From: Sphingobium faniae
Lineage (GTDB): Bacteria; Pseudomonadota; Alphaproteobacteria; Sphingomonadales; Sphingomonadaceae
Direction of reading: 5' to 3'
Length of the DNA stretch: 64,000 nucleotides
Assembly (NCBI GenBank): GCA_900100475.1
Contig: FMTU01000007.1
Coordinates: 62,001 to 126,000 of the forward strand
Below are positions 1 to 8,073 of the stretch, piece by piece. The position numbers and the translations under genes were made by a program. Under the pieces are notes generated by a model. That model was not told the DNA's origin. It ran no database searches and saw only the letters and a program-made list of their open reading frames with translations. Position 1 is the stretch's first letter. Every line of letters begins with the position of its first letter.

Positions 1-1056
1 AATCCATGGCAGGACGGGCTTGTGCCAGACCTCGATGCCGCTGACCCGTTCCGAGAACTGCCGTGTTTCGATGAAAAGACGATCGGCAGCGGCATCATCC
101 TCCAGATCATCGAGTGAAAGTGCCTCGCGCAGGTGGCGTTGTGGCGCGCGAAGGAAATCGCGGCGTTCCTGCGAAGGCGCCTTCTGCTTCTGCCGAACAA
201 CCTCCAGCGCCCGCCCGAGCAGTGGATCCAGAAACAGCAGTGTGCCGTCCGGCATCAGATAGCTGCGGCGGGATCCATCCTGTGCGCGAAACCTGCTCTG
301 AAAATGCACGCTCTCCTGCGGCGTAAGCAACGAGGCATGGCTCGCATCAATCAGTTCGCCGTCTTCCGCTTCGATTGCCTGACGCCCGAATAGAACAGGA
401 TCAAAGTCGAAACGGCCTCCACTCGTCTTCGCGTCGAGCGAGAAATTTGCAGCATAGGCGACCCGGATGCGTTCGATAAATCCGTCTGCGTCGATTCCCC
501 TCGCGATATCTTCTCCAAGTGCGCCCCGAAACGCAGCAAAAGCCGCCCTGCGCGCGTCGGGATCGACTGCCTGGTTTACCTGTTCTGCAGCAACAGCAGC
601 AGACAGCAGCGGCTCTGCCAGCCGCCCTGTTCGGTCACCCTCGCGAACACGCCCGCCGTCCCGCTTCGCACGAACGGGGACGCCGCCGCGGCGGACCCAC
701 TTCGACTGGATCTGAATGCTGCCATCAGCGAGTGAGCCGGTGGAACGGAGCTGAAGAGTTAGATTTGTAGCCGGCGGAAGCCCCAGCGCTGAGGCGTCTT
801 TCTCGTCGAGACGCGCAGCTACCTCGAAAGGAATTGCTATTCCATTTTCATCCTCAGCGAGATCTGATGAAGCGGCAAGCGTTCTGGCAAGCGCAAGTGC
901 CGAGAGCGTGGCCTTTGGCGCCAGCCGTGGCCACTCCGATCTCGGAACCAGACGGCTCGTCGCCTTGCGGAACAGGCCACCAGGTACAAGCTCATAAATT
1001 TCGATCCGCTCAGCTCCGTCAGGACGCTGAGTTGCCGTGACCTGGCAGTTCACCAT
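1..1056 (-). CDS. zorD: Zorya protein ZorD, N-terminal part (cut by left window edge)
   Basis: ZorD is the helicase/nuclease-type effector of Zorya type I anti-phage systems. Only about the first 352 residues are inside the window; the reading frame is open through position 1 and the SNF2-type helicase core must lie to the left. The ATG at 1056 overlaps the end of zorC by 7 bases, so translation is probably coupled. The visible protein begins MVNCQVTATQRPDGAE and has no diagnostic catalytic motif, as expected for the N-terminal domain. The identification therefore rests on position directly after zorA, zorB and zorC in the order known for Zorya type I. A type II system would carry zorE here and no zorC. 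Inference is strong from context, weak from the visible residues alone. Confidence 0.75.
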   Translation of the reverse strand, partial: MVNCQVTATQRPDGAERIEIYELVPGGLFRKATSRLVPRSEWPRLAPKATLSALALARTLAASSDLAEDENGIAIPFEVAARLDEKDASALGLPPATNLTLQLRSTGSLADGSIQIQSKWVRRGGVPVRAKRDGGRVREGDRTGRLAEPLLSAAVAAEQVNQAVDPDARRAAFAAFRGALGEDIARGIDADGFIERIRVAYAANFSLDAKTSGGRFDFDPVLFGRQAIEAEDGELIDASHASLLTPQESVHFQSRFRAQDGSRRSYLMPDGTLLFLDPLLGRALEVVRQKQKAPSQERRDFLRAPQRHLREALSLDDLEDDAAADRLFIETRQFSERVSGIEVWHKPVLPWI

Positions 1057-2453
1057 GTATCGTTCCAGTTACTTGCGCGCCCACGGCCAAGCACCGGATG
1101 AAGCACACCTGTTCGGCGATGTATGATGCCAGCAAACTTGGCTTCCCATCCGGGACTGGGCACATGGGAGTGATACTCGAAGTCTTTCCTCCCGTCGGTT
1201 GTCCGAAGCTTGCCGCCGTCGTACACCTTTTCGTAGAGCCGAGGGGAGCGCGGATCAGTATCCCTCCAGAATCGGCACGAACCATTGTCGCTCCATTCGG
1301 CAATCCTCAGATCGCCAATCTGCATGATGATCGTCGACGAGGAAGCCGGACCGCCCTGCATCACACCAAATTCGGGACGCTCACCGCTCCTTCGAATGAT
1401 CTCTTCAATGTTGTGACGTGCGCGCTGGCCCAGTGCAGGCCATGCATCGGTCACGAGTCCCTCATCGAGATACGCCAGCCAGAAGGCCGAACGCTGCTTC
1501 CACTGATCAGGACGATCAGTCGTTTTGGCGATCGCCCGGAAGAACTCACGCATTGCGACATCCGTGAGCCAGCGCTTGAGCACCTGAACAATCGAGACGG
1601 CGCGTTCAGCACCGACCGTACGCGCCAGTTCCGCCAGAATATGTTCCCAGCGACGGGGCGCAATACGCGGATCCCCGACCTGATCCATAAGAAACTCCGA
1701 AAGGGCCTTGCGATGTTCGCGATCAGGCTTCTCGGTGACCCAGGGTTCGAGCAGTGCGCGCACCAGTTCAGGCAGGTCACTGGCCTGCCGGTCTATGTCG
1801 AACAGTTTTAGCAGGCCGCTTTGCGCGCTCGTTGCACGTCCCCCGCGAAGGTCGGCTATTTCATTGCAGGCCGCCACAAAGGCAGCGCGTCCGAAGCGGG
1901 TGGCAGCGACCTGATGGCCAATTCCCACCTCGGAGAGAACGTGCCCTGCCTCTCCGGCTGCTGCCGAAGCAAGTGCGTTCCCTACGCGAGACGGACCACT
2001 TTCCGGATCGAAAAGCGTCCAAGCATCGGATCGCTGACGCCATGCCCATACGTGCCGATCTGCTGCGCGGCGCGCCGCTGCGGCAAGAGGCCTGATAACA
2101 GGTCGGCCACTCGGGAAATGCGTGAGATAACCTTCGATCAGGGCCTGGTCGGAACTGCGCTTGCAGTCGCGGTCCGCTCTTTCGACTGCCTCGGCCCCAA
2201 ACGTGTCGAATATTTCGTCGCACCATGCCCCCCGCAGAACGCGATTGAGTTCGAAACGTCGCAGGGCAGACGCGCCTCGGCTGCTGGAGCGCTCAAGAAA
2301 CGGGCGCAGTTCTTCAACCGATTCGACCTCGCCGACCTGTAGGTCGAGATGCCGCAGCTGCTTCTGGATTTCGGGCTGGGTGGATGGCGATCGCGGAAAA
2401 CCCGCTGCGCCGGTCGAATGCATCCTCGCAATAGCATTCCTGAGAGCGGTCAC
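1050..2453 (-). CDS. zorC: Zorya protein ZorC (EH-signature domain)
   Basis: Protein of 467 residues in the position of ZorC, a cytosolic Zorya type I component that acts with ZorD after the ZorAB motor senses phage entry. The C-terminal 110 residues resemble the EH-signature domain: a Glu-Trp pair in RIAEWSDNGSCRFW and, about 50 residues later, a histidine-rich stretch YHSHVPSPGWEAKF. The N-terminal two thirds is Arg/Ala-rich and helical with no motif I can name. The GTG start at 2453 overlaps the zorB stop (TCGTGA), and the stop overlaps the zorD ATG, so all four genes look translationally coupled. Family recognition relies on the C-terminal signature plus operon context. Confidence 0.82.
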   Translation of the reverse strand: MTALRNAIARMHSTGAAGFPRSPSTQPEIQKQLRHLDLQVGEVESVEELRPFLERSSSRGASALRRFELNRVLRGAWCDEIFDTFGAEAVERADRDCKRSSDQALIEGYLTHFPSGRPVIRPLAAAARRAADRHVWAWRQRSDAWTLFDPESGPSRVGNALASAAAGEAGHVLSEVGIGHQVAATRFGRAAFVAACNEIADLRGGRATSAQSGLLKLFDIDRQASDLPELVRALLEPWVTEKPDREHRKALSEFLMDQVGDPRIAPRRWEHILAELARTVGAERAVSIVQVLKRWLTDVAMREFFRAIAKTTDRPDQWKQRSAFWLAYLDEGLVTDAWPALGQRARHNIEEIIRRSGERPEFGVMQGGPASSSTIIMQIGDLRIAEWSDNGSCRFWRDTDPRSPRLYEKVYDGGKLRTTDGRKDFEYHSHVPSPGWEAKFAGIIHRRTGVLHPVLGRGRASNWNDTW

Positions 2454-3184
2454 GAATTCCCCCTCAACACGTTCTCGTCGAGCCGGTGGGAACCTGGTGC
2501 CATCATCAGAAAGCGCAGATCGATCCGGCGATTGCGCTTTTTCGCGCGTTCATCGTCACCGTCGGCGATCGGCCGATCGGGACCATACCCGCTGAGGCCG
2601 AGAATGGGGGCCGAACCCGGCTGTCCTTTGGGTGCGTTCCGAAACTCGTTCAGCTCGGGGCGAACCGCCAAAAGCCTGGAGAAGGTGGCCTCGGCCCGAC
2701 GAACCGAGAGGCCGTAGTTGTTCATTTCGCCCAACATGACGTCCTTGTCGGTATGGCCTTCGACAAAAACTGCATCAATGAGATGCGGACTGCGCTCACC
2801 CTGGCAAAGATCGCTCGATGTGAAACAGGGAAGCACTTCCACCATCGCGTTAGCGACCTTTTCGATGGCGCCAGCTCCCGCTGCAGTCAGTTCGAAGCGT
2901 CCTTTCTCGAAAAGAACATCGTCCGGGAGACGAAGCACGCCCGTCTGCGTATCGATTTCGACCTGAAGCCCCTTCTTCTTGAGCGAATGCTGTATGTTCT
3001 GAAGGATTTCGGCACGGGTCCGGTTTGCACCGGTAAGCTCAGCCGTCTTCGTCTGCAGATTGAGGGCGAAGTAGACAAGCAGGATGATGAAGATGAGCAA
3101 AAGGCCCACCATCATGTCCGTCATGGACATGAAATAGCTTTCGCCCTCCTCGGCGGGGCGTCGGCGAACGACCGCTTCTATCAT
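2450..3184 (-). CDS. zorB: Zorya protein ZorB (MotB/OmpA-like stator)
   Basis: Inner-membrane stator partner of ZorA. 244 residues: a short cytoplasmic N-terminus, one transmembrane helix at about residues 19-42 (MSMTDMMVGLLLIFIILLVY) containing Asp23, the expected ion-translocating acid as in MotB, then a periplasmic linker and an OmpA-type peptidoglycan-binding domain at about residues 140-230. The last shows VEGHTDKD, the usual G-H-T-D motif, and an NxxLSxxRA-type helix (NNYGLSVRRAEATF). The start codon lies in a 4-base overlap with the zorA stop. In the characterised Zorya systems ZorA5-ZorB2 complexes form a proton-driven motor anchored to the cell wall; this copy keeps the residues needed for that. 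Confidence 0.92.
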   Translation of the reverse strand: MIEAVVRRRPAEEGESYFMSMTDMMVGLLLIFIILLVYFALNLQTKTAELTGANRTRAEILQNIQHSLKKKGLQVEIDTQTGVLRLPDDVLFEKGRFELTAAGAGAIEKVANAMVEVLPCFTSSDLCQGERSPHLIDAVFVEGHTDKDVMLGEMNNYGLSVRRAEATFSRLLAVRPELNEFRNAPKGQPGSAPILGLSGYGPDRPIADGDDERAKKRNRRIDLRFLMMAPGSHRLDENVLRGNS

Positions 3185-5106
3185 TCAGCAGCCTCACGCG
3201 AAGGCCCGGTCAGTGCATCGGCGAGCTCCTCGACCGTGTCGCGCAGCGTCGTCAGGGGTTCCAGTGCGCCAGCAAGCTGGGCGATCCCGTTCCCGAGCGC
3301 CGTATCGATCTGGGCCACCCTTTCGTTGAGGTTTCGTGAATGGCTGCTGGCCGCGTCGGTAAGCTGGACCAGCGCCTCTCCAAGCGCACGGTCCACCTCT
3401 GCAAAGCGGGCTCGGTAGTCGGACCACGCCTGCTCTGCTGCGCGTGCGGTATCCTTCAGGGCTTGCGCCATCTGTCGTGTTTCATCGCGAGCAGCTTCGG
3501 TCGAGCGTGCTTCCGCGGTGAGGGAGCGCTCGATCGATACTGCCGCCTTCTCCATCGCGTCGGCGGAGTGCCGAATTGGCGCAGCAGCCTGCTGCACATC
3601 ATTTGCAGCTGTTCCGAATGCTGTCGCGAGATCGCTGGAGTTGCTTGCAACGAGCTCGATTGCGCGCGCATGATCTCCGATGGCTCGCTGCGATCCGTTC
3701 AGCCCTTCGGCACTCGCATTGATTGCAGCACCCGCGTCGCGCATGCTTCTGACGAGCGGAGTGCCCGCTTCGGCGAACTTCTCTACGAACGTCGAGAAGG
3801 ATTTTTCCAGCGCCTCTTGGCCAATTCGCGCCGCGTCGTTTGCCGCGCCGGTGGCTGCCGCTCCCAACTTCCCTGCGCTTTGTGCAAGCCCATCCTTCAT
3901 GCCGTCGAGCGTCGTGCCGAGACTGGTCAGCAATGCATCGAGACGCTCTCGGGCCTGATTGCTCGCCTCTTCGCTATCCGCCCGCATGCGCTCGGCTACC
4001 ACTTCGAAGTTGCGGTTCAGGTCGCCAAATGCAGCCCGCATCTCTTCAGAAGCGAGGCCGAACCGTCGGACTGCTTCTTCGATCTGGCGGTCCGCTTCGC
4101 CCGTCTGCTTTTCAAGCCTGTCCGCCATCGTCGCCATGGCGAGGGTCATCGAACCGATGGCGTCGGCGAGTCCGGCCATCTCGGCGCCGGCGCCGTTCGC
4201 AATCGCCTGCTTGACAGCCTCGCCGCCGCCGCCGGAGATCTTGTCTATGCCATCCTGAATTGAGCCGAGGTGTGCGATCATCGGCTTCATCTGCTTCTCG
4301 AGCGCCCCCTCGAGTGCGACCGCGAGCTGTTCCGAGAAGGCCCGCAACGCGGGCGTCTGTTCCCTGAGCTGTTCAAGCTGATCGCTCGCTATCCGCTGGG
4401 GCGGCAGATAGATCATGCCGTGTTCCAGCTTGTCGCAGAGTGAACTCAGCGCCTCATCGACACGTTTGCCAAATCGGTAGTCGATCGCTCGCAGAACGAT
4501 GGATGCGACAATACCGCCTACCGAAGCCCAGAATTTGGCCCCGGCAACCTTCATCAGCTCATTGAGGCGGGCCTGCATCGCATCGACGCCACCACTGAAA
4601 TCCAGGGTCGACAGAGCCGCAATAATGCCCAGGAATGTGATCAGCAGACCGACCGCGATGAAGATGTTTGCAAACCAGCCGAGCCCGCGATGTCGATCCG
4701 CAAGCGGGAGGAAGAAGTTCTCAGGCCGGGCGGTGTTATGCAGCACTTCCGCACCAGGATCGACGATGGTTTCGCGATATTCTTCCCATGATCGTCGCAG
4801 CGCATATGACTGAGGGTGATCGGCTTCCATCATCTCAGCGTCGATCGCATTGAAATGCTCAGCGAAGCCCAACCGGGCCTCGTCAATATCAGCGCCCGAA
4901 CCACCCATTGCGCGGTCGATCACGATGAGCCGTTTTTCAATGGCTTGTACAAGGGGAAGATGATGATTCTTCCTGTAGTGCATCGCAATCGCGACTGCGG
5001 CGCCAACAAGGCTGACTGCAAGTAGTGCCGCCATGGCGTCACGAATGCCGGGCACTCCCGTAAAGAAGAGAATCAGGCCCTGTCCGAGAAACGCGGTGAC
5101 TGTCAC
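3181..5106 (-). CDS. zorA: Zorya protein ZorA (MotA/TolQ/ExbB-like channel with long tail)
   Basis: Membrane motor subunit of Zorya. Hydrophobic segments near the N-terminus (first 45 residues), then GWFANIFIAVGLLITFLGII and KFWASVGGIVASIVLRAI form the MotA/ExbB-like channel. Residues from about 250 to 640 are a long Ala/Glu/Arg-rich helical tail, typical of ZorA and thought to reach into the cytoplasm. The longest frame starts at GTG 5130 with an ATG at 5124. I prefer GTG 5106 because a GAGGGGG Shine-Dalgarno sequence sits 5 bases before it, while nothing comparable precedes 5124 or 5130. zorB follows with a 4-base overlap. First gene of the four-gene operon; its promoter should lie in 5107-5460. 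Confidence 0.9.
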   Translation of the reverse strand: MTVTAFLGQGLILFFTGVPGIRDAMAALLAVSLVGAAVAIAMHYRKNHHLPLVQAIEKRLIVIDRAMGGSGADIDEARLGFAEHFNAIDAEMMEADHPQSYALRRSWEEYRETIVDPGAEVLHNTARPENFFLPLADRHRGLGWFANIFIAVGLLITFLGIIAALSTLDFSGGVDAMQARLNELMKVAGAKFWASVGGIVASIVLRAIDYRFGKRVDEALSSLCDKLEHGMIYLPPQRIASDQLEQLREQTPALRAFSEQLAVALEGALEKQMKPMIAHLGSIQDGIDKISGGGGEAVKQAIANGAGAEMAGLADAIGSMTLAMATMADRLEKQTGEADRQIEEAVRRFGLASEEMRAAFGDLNRNFEVVAERMRADSEEASNQARERLDALLTSLGTTLDGMKDGLAQSAGKLGAAATGAANDAARIGQEALEKSFSTFVEKFAEAGTPLVRSMRDAGAAINASAEGLNGSQRAIGDHARAIELVASNSSDLATAFGTAANDVQQAAAPIRHSADAMEKAAVSIERSLTAEARSTEAARDETRQMAQALKDTARAAEQAWSDYRARFAEVDRALGEALVQLTDAASSHSRNLNERVAQIDTALGNGIAQLAGALEPLTTLRDTVEELADALTGPSREAAE

Positions 5107-5116
5107 CTTTACCCCC

Positions 5117-5329
5117 TCATTCATCAACACGCTGGAAGCATGGTTCGCATTTCGAACAGTTGCCCCGCAGCATGTACCCCGTCTGCATTTCCTGCCTCAG
5201 AATGAGGAGCATCGCCAGCACCAAGTTCGCCTTGCGTCCCTTTGCCGAGGCCTGGCGATCCGCCCGTGGAGGGAGCAACGAGGCACATGCCGCGGCGGCT
5301 GCGACATCATGAAATCCATTCGACTTCAC
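5117..5329 (-). CDS. Possible small ORF upstream of zorA
   Basis: 70-codon ORF starting at GTG 5329 and ending 11 bases before the preferred zorA start. It encodes a Cys-containing C-terminus (GNCSKCEPCFQRVDE) and an Ala-rich N-terminus. No good ribosome binding site precedes the GTG and I recognise no family. It could be a leader peptide gene coupled to zorA or simply open frame in high-GC DNA. Low confidence. Confidence 0.2.
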   Translation of the reverse strand: MKSNGFHDVAAAAACASLLPPRADRQASAKGRKANLVLAMLLILRQEMQTGYMLRGNCSKCEPCFQRVDE

Positions 5330-5391
5330 CGGCGGATCGAGCGAACCAGCGTCACCATCGAGTCGAGGCGCTGCCTGGAGGTGGGCCGTAC

Positions 5392-5414
5392 CCCCGATCT
5401 GCTGAAGATCGGGG
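5392..5414. promoter_or_regulatory. Perfect hairpin upstream of DUF3489 gene
   Basis: Inverted repeat with 9-bp arms, CCCCGATCT and AGATCGGGG, around a 5-base loop GCTGA. It lies 53 bases before the DUF3489 start in the intergenic region shared with zorA. No T-run follows, so an operator, recombinase-binding site or leader structure is more likely than a terminator. Confidence 0.5.
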
Positions 5415-5428
5415 CTGTAGGTGGTGGG

Positions 5429-5444
5429 AGCGGCAGATGCCGCT
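5429..5444. promoter_or_regulatory. Second inverted repeat just before DUF3489 Shine-Dalgarno
   Basis: Palindrome AGCGGCA-GA-TGCCGCT (7-bp arms, 2-base spacer), 22 bases before the DUF3489 ATG and immediately ahead of the AGAAGGAGA ribosome binding site. With the hairpin at 5392-5414 it makes a tandem pair that could be an operator for the cassette or a translation-controlling leader. Confidence 0.5.
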
Positions 5445-5466
5445 CACCCTGAGAAGGAGACCCCCC

Positions 5467-5946
5467 ATGAAGAATCTGAGCGATCTGCAGTGCATCCTGC
5501 TCTCCACTGCCGCGCAGCGGGACGACGGGAGCATTCATCCGCTTCCCGCAAATGTCGATCCCCGTGGCGGTGCCAAGGCCATTGGCGGACTGATGCGGCG
5601 CGGCCTGGTGCAGGAGCGGGAGGGGGACGGTGCGAGCCCTTCTCTCCACATCAACAATGCTGGCCTGACCGCGATCGGGATCGAGCCTGAGACTGACGAT
5701 GAGAAAAATGTAGCAGCGGATTCTGCACCCGCCGCCTCTTCTCCTTCACGAACCACCAAGGCGAATCTGCTGCTGTCCATGCTTCAGCGTCCCGGAGGGG
5801 CGGTGATGGCCGAACTGACCGACACCACAGGCTGGCTGCCTCACACCGTGCGGGCCGCGCTGACAGGTCTTCGGAAAAAGGGCAATATCATCGACAGGGG
5901 AACGCGCGACGGCAAGGCCTGCTATCGCATCGGAACTGGGCACTGA
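5467..5946 (+). CDS. DUF3489 domain protein
   Basis: 159-residue protein of unknown function. The start at ATG 5467 is chosen because of the strong AGAAGGAGA Shine-Dalgarno sequence; a longer frame from 5242 has none. The C-terminal 60 residues (TKANLLLSMLQRPGGAVM ... GWLPHTVRAALTGLRKKG) read as a winged-helix-like DNA-binding domain, the DUF3489 signature. The N-terminal half, with a predicted similar fold, may be a second one. It overlaps the DUF2924 gene by one base (TGATG), and the two always-together genes plus the recombinase form a cassette well known from alphaproteobacterial mobile regions. A role as regulator or accessory DNA-binding protein of the recombinase is inference. Confidence 0.85.
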   Translation: MKNLSDLQCILLSTAAQRDDGSIHPLPANVDPRGGAKAIGGLMRRGLVQEREGDGASPSLHINNAGLTAIGIEPETDDEKNVAADSAPAASSPSRTTKANLLLSMLQRPGGAVMAELTDTTGWLPHTVRAALTGLRKKGNIIDRGTRDGKACYRIGTGH

Positions 5947-6353
5947 TGACAGACCGTCAGATCACTGCGCTGGAAGGGATGTCCTCGGGAGCCCTCAAAG
6001 CCGAATGGCAGCGCCTGACCGGTACGCCGGCGCCCCGGATCAGCCCGTCCATGATGCGCCTTGCACTCGCCTTTGAATGGCAGTCGAGGAAGCACGGAGG
6101 ACTGTCCCGCCAGCTTCAACAGAAGCTTGCGCAACTTGCCGCGGGGAAGACGCGCACCAGTGAGGTGAAAGCCGGCACGCGGCTGGTGCGGGAATGGAAC
6201 GGTGTCACCCATGTTGTCACCATCGGGGAGGACAGGATAATCCGCTGGAACGGGGGTGAGTGGCGATCCCTCAGCGAAGTTGCCCGCACCATTACCGGCA
6301 CCCGCTGGTCTGGGCCTGCGTTTTTCGGCCTCAAACAGAAAGCTGGCGCGTGA
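5946..6353 (+). CDS. DUF2924 domain protein
   Basis: 135-residue basic protein of the DUF2924 family: N-terminal helices (LEGMSSGALKAEWQRLTG), then the hallmark RLVREWNGVTHVVTIGEDR followed by FRWNG-like IRWNGGEWRSLSEVARTITG and GPAFFGLK. That second half matches the pattern (R-x-W-x-G ... W-x-S-L-S-x-I-A ... G-x-x-F-F-G) of this family. It is encoded between DUF3489 and the large serine recombinase and overlaps both, so the three are one transcriptional and translational unit. Biochemical function is unknown; an accessory DNA-binding role with the recombinase is an inference from constant linkage. Confidence 0.88.
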   Translation: MTDRQITALEGMSSGALKAEWQRLTGTPAPRISPSMMRLALAFEWQSRKHGGLSRQLQQKLAQLAAGKTRTSEVKAGTRLVREWNGVTHVVTIGEDRIIRWNGGEWRSLSEVARTITGTRWSGPAFFGLKQKAGA

Positions 6354-8014
6354 AGACGGTTCGTTGCGCCATCTACACGAGGAAATCGAGCGAAGAAGGG
6401 TTGGAGCAGGATTTCAATTCCCTCGATGCCCAGAGGGAAGCCTGCGCCGCCTACATCCTCTCGCAGGCGGGTGAGGGGTGGACGCAGTTACCGGCCCAGT
6501 ATGATGATGGAGGAGTGTCAGGCGGCACGCTCGAACGGCCGGGTCTTCGCCGTCTGCTTGATGACGTCGCCAGCGGGTGCATTGACATCATCGTCGTCTA
6601 CAAGGTCGACCGCCTTACACGCTCGCTGCTCGACTTCGCAAAGCTGGTGGAAGCCTTCGATGGTGCGAACGTCTCCTTCGTATCGGTGACGCAGGCGTTC
6701 AACACCACCACCAGCATGGGACGACTCACACTCAATATGCTGCTTTCGTTCGCGCAATTCGAGCGTGAGGTGACGGCCGAGCGGATTCGCGACAAGATCG
6801 CAGCGTCCAAGGCAAAAGGCATGTGGATGGGAGGCATCCCGCCACTCGGCTATCAGCCCAATGGGCGCAGCCTTGCCATCATTCCGGAACATGCCGAACT
6901 CGTGCGGGAGATATTCAGGCGCTACGCCGACCTTGGAAATGTGCGGCTGCTTGCCGAAACTCTGGAACGCGACGGAATGCTGGCACCAGAGCGTCAGACG
7001 GCGACAGGCCGAAAGATGGGAGGGCGGCCGTTCACCCGCGGGCAGCTCTATCTCATGCTTGCCTGCCGCACGTACCTTGGAGAAATTAGCCACCACGGCA
7101 CCGCCCATAAGGGATTGCACCAGGCGATTGTTGATCGGGATCTCTGGGATAAGGTGCAGGCGACGCTGGCAGACAACAGACAGGGACAGCATTCAGGCCG
7201 ACGATCCAGTAGCCCAAGCCTGCTGGCGGGACTGGTGATTGCCAGTGACGGAGCTCCCCTCTTTGCTGATCATGCTACCAAGGGAAAGGTCCGATACCGC
7301 TATTATGCAGGCAGGCCCGGCGTTGACGGAAATGAGAAAGCCATGCGCATTCCGGCTCGGGAACTGGAAACCGCTGTCGTGGAGCGGCTGGCACAGGCAT
7401 TTGAAGATCCGCTCACGCTCGCGGCTGAAGCGGGCCTTCTGCAGGGCGTGAGGGATATCGCTGGATTGAGAGCGGCTGCCCTTGGCGCTGCCGCGCTCGT
7501 CCGACAGCGGGACCGGGAAGTCATTCTCGCACTGGTAGGTGCCGTGCAGATCGAGGCCACGCGCATAGCGATCCGCTGCCCAGGCGACGCAGTCGCCACA
7601 ATCCTGAAGCTTCCTGGCGGGAGCACCAAAACTCCGCTGATCCTGATCGCGGAAGTCCGGCTCACCCGATCCGGTCGGGCTCTGCGTTTGATCGACGACC
7701 GGGGAGGCAGGCTTTCAACAGAAATCGATCCATCTATTGTGCGCCTGCTGGCTCAGGCACATCGCTGGTGGCGTATTCTTCGTGACGAGCAAATCGACAT
7801 CAGGACACTTTCACAGAGGGAAAAAGTGACCGCCTCATGGATGACACGCGTGGTGCGGCTTGCGTTTCTTTCGCCCACTGTCACTGAAGCCATTCTTGCA
7901 GGTCGACAGAAATCCGGGCTCGCTGTCGCTGCATTGCTGGAATCCGGCGCTGTCGATCCCAGCTGGAATGAACAGGAGAAACGAATCCTGCCAGCCGTGC
8001 ACCAGATGCGATGA
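6350..8014 (+). CDS. Large serine recombinase
   Basis: Site-specific recombinase of the resolvase/invertase superfamily, 554 residues from GTG 6350, which overlaps the DUF2924 stop by 4 bases (GTGA). The N-terminal catalytic domain shows YTRKSSEEG with the nucleophilic serine near residue 13, FNSLDAQREAC, the V-Y-K-V-D-R-L-T-R-S motif, and QFEREVTAERIRDK. The recombinase domain (about residues 165-270) and a zinc-ribbon/coiled region follow. A C-terminal block (ARG/TRP-rich, EKVTASWMTRVVRLAFLSP) contains an HTH-like helix pair. It probably moves or once moved the surrounding island. Its C-terminus is clearly paralogous to the decayed fragment at 43084-43560. No attachment site could be defined by eye. 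Confidence 0.92.
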   Translation: MKTVRCAIYTRKSSEEGLEQDFNSLDAQREACAAYILSQAGEGWTQLPAQYDDGGVSGGTLERPGLRRLLDDVASGCIDIIVVYKVDRLTRSLLDFAKLVEAFDGANVSFVSVTQAFNTTTSMGRLTLNMLLSFAQFEREVTAERIRDKIAASKAKGMWMGGIPPLGYQPNGRSLAIIPEHAELVREIFRRYADLGNVRLLAETLERDGMLAPERQTATGRKMGGRPFTRGQLYLMLACRTYLGEISHHGTAHKGLHQAIVDRDLWDKVQATLADNRQGQHSGRRSSSPSLLAGLVIASDGAPLFADHATKGKVRYRYYAGRPGVDGNEKAMRIPARELETAVVERLAQAFEDPLTLAAEAGLLQGVRDIAGLRAAALGAAALVRQRDREVILALVGAVQIEATRIAIRCPGDAVATILKLPGGSTKTPLILIAEVRLTRSGRALRLIDDRGGRLSTEIDPSIVRLLAQAHRWWRILRDEQIDIRTLSQREKVTASWMTRVVRLAFLSPTVTEAILAGRQKSGLAVAALLESGAVDPSWNEQEKRILPAVHQMR

Positions 8015-8073
8015 TGCAGGTTCTCTGGCCTATCGCCGAAATGCCTCTGGGCCATGCGGAGCCAGATATTATA

